Source: Gilichinskyi gelida
Lineage (GTDB): Bacteria > Acidobacteriota > Thermoanaerobaculia > Gp7-AA8
Direction: 5' to 3'
Assembly: GCA_038040385.1 (NCBI GenBank)
Contig: JBBPII010000003.1
Coordinates: 248,001-312,000, forward strand
DNA: 64,000 bases
Numbering within the stretch: the stretch's first letter is position 1; each line of letters starts with the position of its first letter. Shown in pieces: positions 59,221 through 64,000 of this stretch. The notes below the pieces were generated by a model. The model made no database searches, had not been told where the DNA came from, and saw only the letters and a list, made by a program, of their open reading frames with translations. A program made the translations under genes and the position numbers.

Positions 59221-59225
59221 GTTCG

Positions 59226-59328
59226 AAGTTTATCCTGACGCCGTCAGGCGTCAGGATCTGGCGCCCATGTGCGCTGCGCGAGTGGGCGCCAGATCCTGAG
59301 CCGCTAGCGCGGCCCAGGATGAACTTTG
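59226..59328. repeat. Family R3 palindrome at the NYN start/DUF4126 stop
   Basis: TTTATCCTGACGCCGTCAGG, then the GGATCTGGCGCCCA and TGGGCGCCAGATCC pair, ending GGCCCAGGATGAACTTT. The last codons of DUF4126 fall in the right arm (VHPGPR). Confidence 0.85.
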
Positions 59329-59855
59329 CGCCAGAGGGTGACGAAGAAGAGCGTCACCGCCGCGATCACCGCGATCACCAGCCACGGCAGGACGATGGCG
59401 ATGATGGCCGTGGCGAAGGCGAAGACGTCCTCGAACAGCGAGAGGATCGGATTGGCCAATCCGGCGGTGGTGACGGTGCTCGCACCGCGGATGGACGCCT
59501 TCGCCACGTGCGCGCCGAGGGCCACGCCGCCGGCCAGGATCGCGGCCATGATCACTGCGCCATGCGGGATCTTGTCCGACACCGACGCCCACGCCACCAC
59601 CGCTCCCGCCACCGGGCGGATGAAGGTGTGGATCGCGTCCCAGACGTGGTCGACGGCGGGGATTTTGTCGGCGATGAACTCGACGCAGTAGAGGGCGCCG
59701 AGGACGATCAGGACCGGCGTCGAGGAGAAGAACTGCGGCAGGTCGCCGTTCAGGTGGCTCCACCGTGCGAGCAGGCCGTAGACGAGCAACGTGGCGTAGG
59801 CGTTGATGCCCGCGCCGATGCCGAGGCCGGCCGCCGTAAGGAAGGAAGTGATCAT
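59304..59855 (-). CDS. DUF4126 membrane protein
   Basis: 183 aa. Four to five TM helices. TAAGLGIGAGINAYATLLVY at the start and VDHVWDAIHTFIRPVAGAVV near the middle are family marks, then VALGAHVAKASIRGASTVTT and TAIIAIVLPWLVIAVIAAVT at the end. Function unknown. The C-terminus is shaped by repeat R3 (59226-59328). Confidence 0.85.
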   Translation of the reverse strand: MITSFLTAAGLGIGAGINAYATLLVYGLLARWSHLNGDLPQFFSSTPVLIVLGALYCVEFIADKIPAVDHVWDAIHTFIRPVAGAVVAWASVSDKIPHGAVIMAAILAGGVALGAHVAKASIRGASTVTTAGLANPILSLFEDVFAFATAIIAIVLPWLVIAVIAAVTLFFVTLWRKVHPGPR

Positions 59856-59863
59856 GTGTTCAA

Positions 59864-59952
59864 AGTTTATCCTGCGGCGCGAAGCGGCGCAGGATCTGGC
59901 GCCTTCTTGCGCTCATGGGCGCCAGATCCTGAGCCTGCGGCTCAGGATAAGT
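59864..59952. repeat. Family R3 palindrome between DUF4388 and DUF4126 genes
   Basis: TTTATCCTGCGGCGCGAAGC, CATGGGCGCCAGATCCTGAG and CTGCGGCTCAGGATAAGT; a clean copy with both arms. Fifth R3 copy within about 21 kb. Confidence 0.85.
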
Positions 59953-59956
59953 CGAA

Positions 59957-61702
59957 TCATCCGCGTGGGATTCTGACCACCACCGGCGCGCTCCCGGCGA
60001 GCGAGCTCGGGATGTTCTTCGCCGCGGCAGCCGCGGCGGCCTGGGTGGCGTAGCGGCCCCAGAAGACGCGGTAGCACGGTCGGCCGCGGTAGGTTGTCGT
60101 GACGAACCAGACGTTCGCGCCGCCGTCGCGGAGCCCGCGGGTGACCGAGGCGGTCTCGCAGACCAGCTCGAACTGCACGGTGTAGGCGCCGCCCGGACGG
60201 GACGCGAAGTCGCGCGCCATCGCCGCGTACTTTTGCTGCATCGCGTCGGTCGACCCGCCGCCCGCCGGGATGTTGGTGATGGTCGGCGCGCCGGTGGTGG
60301 TGCGCTCGATGCGCGTGCCGCTGGCCGATACCGGTGCTGGCGCAGACCGCGACGTCTTGCGCTGGACCGTCGGCAGCGCCTTGGTCGTTTCGGAGAACTC
60401 GGCGGTCGTCGTGGTGGTGGTCGTGGCTGTGTTCGAGGTCGTCGTCGGTTGGGGCGCGGCGATCGGCTCAGGCACCGTCTCCAGCGCCGCTGTCTTCACC
60501 GGCGGCGGTGGCGCGGCGCTGGCCACCGAATGCGCGGCCCGCCCCCGCCACCACATCCACCCGTACCACCCGCCCGCGCCGAGGACGAGGAGCAGGAGAA
60601 TCCAGATCAGCGCGCTGGAGCGGCGCCGTGGCGCGGGCGGTCTCTCCGCGCGCGCGGCCGGGACGTCGTCGCTGCTCCGCACCGGCACCGCTGCGCGGCG
60701 CGCCGCTTCGATCTGCGCCTCGTCGAAGCCCCACTGGTGGTCGGTCGCCGGCAGCTCCGCCGGAGCCAGCTCGATGGTCTGATCGGGCGGCGGCGCGAGC
60801 ACCGGCTCGTTCGGGTCGTCGTCCCACACCGAGCGGGTGGACACCGTGGTCGCCGGCGTATCCCACGACGGCATCGCGGTCTCCAGGGTGGGCGGCTCGG
60901 GAACCGGCGGCGGGGCAACGTCGTCCTCGAGCTTCCAGGCGTCCGAGGCGTCGGCCGCGCCGACGGCCGCGAAGTCGTCGAAATTCGCCGCACCCGCCAC
61001 CTGGCGCTTTTCCACCAGGCCGAGAACACGCAACGCCTCGAGGAGTTTGTAGACGTTGAAGATGTCTTTGCCCGACGCCCCCGCGACCTCGGCGGCGCTG
61101 CGCTGGCCGTCGATCTGCGCCACGATCTGCTCGGCGTCCTCGTTCAGGCCGAGGCGGCGGAAGCCGTCATCGAATCCCGCCGCCTTGGTGAAGACCACGC
61201 CGCCGCTCTCCATCGCCTGCTCGAATTTCTGGCGGTCCTGATCGGTGACCACCAGCTCGACGAGCACCTGATTCAGCGGGAAGATCGTTCCCTCCTCCCG
61301 CTTCGGGAGGTAGTCGGCGACGATGGTGTACGAGCCGGCAGGCCAACCCAGCACGCCGCGGAGGATGCCGATGACCTGGACGCGGCGCGCCCAGGTGAGC
61401 TCCTTGCGGGTGATGAAGCCGAGGCCGAGGAGCGCGTCGCCGAGCGTCTCGCTCTCTTTCCGCTTGGCCAGGGCCTGCTTGACGTGTTCGCGCGTGACCT
61501 TGCCGGCGCGCAGGAGGATCTCGTCGATGGAGTCGGTACGGTCGTTGGTGCTGGCGGACATGACGTCGCCGCCTTTGAAGTAAACGATCTTGATGACGCC
61601 GTCGTTCTCGAAGCGGATCGCCCCGGTGAACCCTTCACGTCCCAGATCGACGAGCCGTTGAATGAGATCGATCTCGCCGATCACGCCTTCAAAATTCATC
61701 AT
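59957..61702 (-). CDS. DUF4388 (PATAN-like) protein with TM helix and SPOR-like C-terminus
   Basis: 581 aa. Residues 1-165 contain the DUF4388 segment (LIQRLVDLGREGFTGAIRFE, VYFKGGDVMSASTNDRTDSI, LGDALLGLGFITRKELTWAR) seen in signalling adaptors. A second helical part follows (DAEQIVAQIDGQRSAAEVAG). Residues 255-370 are Pro/Asp-rich. Then come one TM helix near 378-398 (SSALIWILLLLVLGAGGWYG), a long Thr/Pro stretch, and a C-terminal domain from about 500 resembling SPOR (YTVQFELVCETASVTRGL, CYRVFWGRYATQAAAAAA) that could bind denuded peptidoglycan. May link a cytoplasmic signal to the cell wall; function inferred. Confidence 0.78.
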   Translation of the reverse strand: MMNFEGVIGEIDLIQRLVDLGREGFTGAIRFENDGVIKIVYFKGGDVMSASTNDRTDSIDEILLRAGKVTREHVKQALAKRKESETLGDALLGLGFITRKELTWARRVQVIGILRGVLGWPAGSYTIVADYLPKREEGTIFPLNQVLVELVVTDQDRQKFEQAMESGGVVFTKAAGFDDGFRRLGLNEDAEQIVAQIDGQRSAAEVAGASGKDIFNVYKLLEALRVLGLVEKRQVAGAANFDDFAAVGAADASDAWKLEDDVAPPPVPEPPTLETAMPSWDTPATTVSTRSVWDDDPNEPVLAPPPDQTIELAPAELPATDHQWGFDEAQIEAARRAAVPVRSSDDVPAARAERPPAPRRRSSALIWILLLLVLGAGGWYGWMWWRGRAAHSVASAAPPPPVKTAALETVPEPIAAPQPTTTSNTATTTTTTTAEFSETTKALPTVQRKTSRSAPAPVSASGTRIERTTTGAPTITNIPAGGGSTDAMQQKYAAMARDFASRPGGAYTVQFELVCETASVTRGLRDGGANVWFVTTTYRGRPCYRVFWGRYATQAAAAAAAKNIPSSLAGSAPVVVRIPRG

Positions 61703-61731
61703 TGCCCCACCTTCACGCGATTATCGCATGC

Positions 61732-61808
61732 GGTTGCGCGGTCTCGGGGGTCTCGCAGTCTCGCGGTCCCGCCCACCCCGAGACCGCGAGACCACGAGAC
61801 CTCGCAAC
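61732..61808. repeat. Family R1 palindrome between uvrC and the DUF4388 gene
   Basis: GGTTGCGCGGTCTCGGGGGT faces GAGACCACGAGACCTCGCAAC-type right arm. Very close to 40236 and to the recJ copy. Confidence 0.85.
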
Positions 61809-63625
61809 TACGGATGCAGCTCCTCCCACAGCGACTGCCCCACCTTCCGCCCCAGCACATTGACCAGATCTTGTGCACTCGCCTGCCGCACGCCGGAGAC
61901 GCTGCCGAAGCGCTCGAAGAGTAGGCGGCGCCGCTTCTCGCCGATTCCGGGGAGATCGTCCAGCGCGCTGTGCAACGTGCGCTTCGAGCGGCGGCGGCGA
62001 TGCGACGACACGGCGAAACGGTGCGTCTCGTCGCGCACCATCTGCAGCAGTTGCAGCGCGGGATCGCGGCGTTCCAGGCGGATCGGCTCCTCGCGGTCGG
62101 GGACGTAGATCTCCTCTTCGCGCTTCGCCAGCCCAGCGATGGGGATCTCCTCGATGCCGAGACGGTTGAGCGCGTTGACCGCGGCGTTGAGCTGTCCCCG
62201 CCCGCCGTCGATGAGGATCATGTCCGGCAGCGGCTTCCCCTCCTCCAGCATCCGGCGATAGCGGCGGTCGACCGCCTCGGCCATGGAGCGGAAATCGTCC
62301 GCCCCCTCCACCGTCCGGATGTTGAAGATCCGGTACTGCTTCTTGTCGAACTTCCCGCGGTCGATGACCACCATCCCGGCGACGGAATCGCTGCCCTGGA
62401 TATTCGAGATGTCGAACGACTCGATGCGCGCGATCTCTCTGTCGTAGCCGAGAACCTGCCCAAGTTTCTGTGCAGCGATCTGCAGCCGGTCCTGCTGCGC
62501 CTTGCGGAAGCGCGACTCGTGCGACAGCCGCGCGTTGCGGTTGGCCAACTCCACGCGGTCGACGCCTTTTCCGCGCTGCGGAACGCGCAGACCCACCTTC
62601 CGCCCGGCGCTCTGCGCCAGCCACTCCGTCAGTAGCTCGCGCTCTTCGATGTCGAACGGAAGCAGCACCTCCGGCGGGATGAAGAGATTGTCCTGGTAGT
62701 AGCGCTGCAGCACCTCGCCGAGGAAGTATTGGGGCTGGTACGCGTCGACTTTTTCCCAGAACAGCTCGCGGCGGTCGACGACGTTGCCGTCGCGGATGAC
62801 GAAGAGCTGGATGGCGACGTCGCCGCTCTCCTCGTACAGCCCCCAGACGTCGACGTCTTCCTCCTCCGCCGACGCCACCTGCTGCTCGGCCTGCACGCGC
62901 TCCACGGTGCGGATCAGGTCGCGGTAGTACGTGGCCAGCTCGAAGCTCTCGTCCTCCGCGGCGCGGTACATCCGCTGCGTGAGGCGGTCCTGCAGCTCCT
63001 TGGTCTTGCCGCCGAGGAAGAGGACGACATCGCCGACCATCTCCATGTACGTCTCGCGGGTGGTGAGCCCCACTACGCACGGGCCGAGGCACTGGTGCAT
63101 GTCGTAGTAGAGGCAGGGTCGCGGCAGCGCGCTCTTGCCGTCGACGATGTCCAGATCGCAGCTCCGCAGCTTGAACTGGTCGGCGACGAGCTTGAGCAGC
63201 CGCCGCGCGGTGCCGGCGAAGAACGGTCCGTAGAACTGGTCCCCCTTCTTCCGGTCCATGCGCCGCGTGAACACCACGCGCGGAAAGTCCTCGGAGAGCG
63301 TGACTTTGATGTACGGATAGCTCTTGTCGTCACGGAGGAGGATGTTGTAGCGCGGCTGGTTGGCCTTGATGAGGTTGTTCTCGAGGAGGATCGCTTCCAG
63401 CTCGTTGTTGGTGGTGACGAAGTCGATGGACTCGATCTCGTTGATGAGGGTCATCGTCTTGGCGTCGCGCGCGCCGCGGCCGACCAGGTACGACTGCACG
63501 CGGCTGCGCAGGTTGCGCGCTTTGCCGACGTAGATCACCTCATCCTCGGCGTTCTTGTGCAGGTAAACGCCGGGGCGGTCGGGAAGCTCCTTGAGGCGGG
63601 CTTTCAGGCGGTCGAAACGATCCAT
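61808..63625 (-). CDS. uvrC: Excinuclease ABC subunit C
   Basis: 605 aa. Makes both incisions in nucleotide-excision repair. Seen: the GIY-YIG domain (RPGVYLHKNAEDEVIYVGKA, RNLRSRVQSYLVGRG), KSYPYIKVTLSEDFPRVVFT, the UVR motif (RMYRAAEDESFELATYYRDL), the RNase-H-like C-terminal nuclease (ESFDISNIQGSDSVAGMVVI, DKKQYRIFNIRTVEGADDF, LIDGGRGQLNAAVNAL), and a helix-hairpin-helix pair (DDLPGIGEKRRRLLFERFGS). Full length. A family R1 repeat follows the stop. Confidence 0.96.
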   Translation of the reverse strand: MDRFDRLKARLKELPDRPGVYLHKNAEDEVIYVGKARNLRSRVQSYLVGRGARDAKTMTLINEIESIDFVTTNNELEAILLENNLIKANQPRYNILLRDDKSYPYIKVTLSEDFPRVVFTRRMDRKKGDQFYGPFFAGTARRLLKLVADQFKLRSCDLDIVDGKSALPRPCLYYDMHQCLGPCVVGLTTRETYMEMVGDVVLFLGGKTKELQDRLTQRMYRAAEDESFELATYYRDLIRTVERVQAEQQVASAEEEDVDVWGLYEESGDVAIQLFVIRDGNVVDRRELFWEKVDAYQPQYFLGEVLQRYYQDNLFIPPEVLLPFDIEERELLTEWLAQSAGRKVGLRVPQRGKGVDRVELANRNARLSHESRFRKAQQDRLQIAAQKLGQVLGYDREIARIESFDISNIQGSDSVAGMVVIDRGKFDKKQYRIFNIRTVEGADDFRSMAEAVDRRYRRMLEEGKPLPDMILIDGGRGQLNAAVNALNRLGIEEIPIAGLAKREEEIYVPDREEPIRLERRDPALQLLQMVRDETHRFAVSSHRRRRSKRTLHSALDDLPGIGEKRRRLLFERFGSVSGVRQASAQDLVNVLGRKVGQSLWEELHP

Positions 63626-63674
63626 GGACCGGACTACAACAACCCTCGGGCTGGCTCAGTTCCACGTCGTCGCG

Positions 63675-63723
63675 CAGCGGAACGCCGCCGTCCCCGGCGG
63701 CTGGCCAGGCGGCGTCCTCGCCG
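63675..63723. repeat. Family R7 repeat, intergenic copy
   Basis: In inverted orientation to the copies at 10777 and 48367. It lies in the 159-base gap between uvrC and the esterase, which holds no gene. Confidence 0.75.
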
Positions 63724-63757
63724 CCTCGCGGGCGCTCCGCTCGCTCCCGTGGTCAGC

Positions 63758-63791
63758 GCGCTGACTGGTCAATATCTTGACTAGTCAGCGC
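63758..63791. terminator. 15-bp hairpin over the esterase stop codon
   Basis: GCGCTGACTGGTCAA and TTGACTAGTCAGCGC form a 15-bp stem with one G-T pair and a TATC loop. The esterase stop codon (63785-63787) lies inside the right arm. Could terminate transcription or block read-through. Confidence 0.5.
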
Positions 63792-64000
63792 ACGGTCAAA
63801 AACTTCCCGGCGGCGGCGCTGAACTCCTCCGTCCACTCATGGCCGGCATCGAGCTCGACCACGGTTGCCGCGGGAAGAAACCTCAAGTCTTTCTCGAACT
63901 TTTCGAGGCTGTACCACTCGTCTCGCGCCCCCCGTCCGATGAGGACGGGCGGGAGGGCGGCGGGGTCGACGTCCTCGGGCAGGTCGCCGCCGAGGGCGAT
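63785..64000 (-). CDS. Alpha/beta-hydrolase (phospholipase/carboxylesterase type), C-terminal part
   Basis: The last 71 codons and the stop; the 5' part lies beyond the window. Seen: an end of a beta-strand and turn LIGRGARDEWYSLEK with the likely catalytic Asp, and VVELDAGHEWTEEFSAAAGK with the catalytic His, as in the phospholipase/carboxylesterase family. The nucleophile Ser is outside the window. The frame runs off the window edge without interruption. It precedes uvrC on the same strand and the stop codon lies in a hairpin. Confidence 0.7.
   Translation of the reverse strand: MALGGDLPEDVDPAALPPVLIGRGARDEWYSLEKFEKDLRFLPAATVVELDAGHEWTEEFSAAAGKFLTVR

Overview
The window is GC-rich chromosomal DNA from a Gram-negative-type bacterium: it carries LPS export genes (lptB, fused lptF/lptG, fused lptC/lptA), lpxB, an MsbA-like flippase and RpoN. 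HprK with a Ser46-type HPr, two tandem proteins of the acidobacterial VWFA-related type and many secreted orphan proteins point to Acidobacteriota; this affiliation is inference. The window is core genome, with no prophage, plasmid genes, tRNA or CRISPR. Nothing longer than 300 bases lacks a gene.

Layout. 1-936: 3' end of a PEP carboxykinase gene and a secreted protein. 1134-5915 (minus): fused LptF-LptG, homoserine dehydrogenase and cystathionine gamma-synthase, the last preceded by a short methionine-rich leader ORF. 5958-7052: a kelch-repeat protein. 7134-25415 (minus): a very long co-directional run, accA, recJ, lptC/A, lptB, rpoN, hpf, hprK, rapZ, PTS EIIA, HPr, EI, a cupin, a coiled-coil protein, miaB, a bifunctional nuclease, parA and parB, mostly joined by ATGA or GTGA overlaps. 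It is broken only by a plus-strand islet between accA and recJ. 25434-38269: an accessory stretch with VWFA paralogs, priA, small secreted proteins, a second low-GC islet (nuclease plus TPR), a YfhO-like membrane protein and a class II aldolase. 38285-56491 (minus): a housekeeping run of uracil-DNA glycosylase, coaBC, rpoZ, gmk, yicC, a DUF374 acyltransferase, msbA, lpxB, small membrane proteins, HIT, HU, sppA, rpsA, cmk, rluB, scpB, scpA, trpS and recG. 56536-64000 (minus): a cNMP/FHA protein, an S66 peptidase, RNase P RNA, a NYN protein, DUF4126, a DUF4388/SPOR protein, uvrC and a truncated esterase.

The most notable structure lies outside the core genes. First, at least five multi-copy families of imperfect palindromic repeats, plus several single-copy palindromes, are scattered at gene junctions. 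Some copies sit inside essential genes as in-frame insertions (MsbA, RecJ, uracil-DNA glycosylase, SppA) or supply new C-termini (homoserine dehydrogenase, a VWFA protein). Second, a one-gene islet (SAP-like domain plus two TM helices) lies between accA and recJ, flanked by a 58-bp direct repeat that rebuilds the end of accA and the start of recJ. A second one-gene islet (PD-(D/E)XK-like nuclease plus TPR) lies beside remnants of 3' gene ends. Both islet genes are candidate defence or selfish genes. Third, a 20-residue leader peptide with three consecutive Met codons precedes metB, with mutually exclusive pairings that could hide the metB Shine-Dalgarno. Fourth, the DUF374 acyltransferase gene is split at an A10 tract that could be a slippage site.

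Functionally, the PTS proteins (EI, HPr, one mannose-type EIIA, HprK, RapZ) have no sugar permease beside them and look like a regulatory phosphorelay next to rpoN. The Lpt, LpxB and MsbA genes supply outer-membrane LPS assembly. ScpA/ScpB, ParA/ParB and HU handle chromosome organisation.
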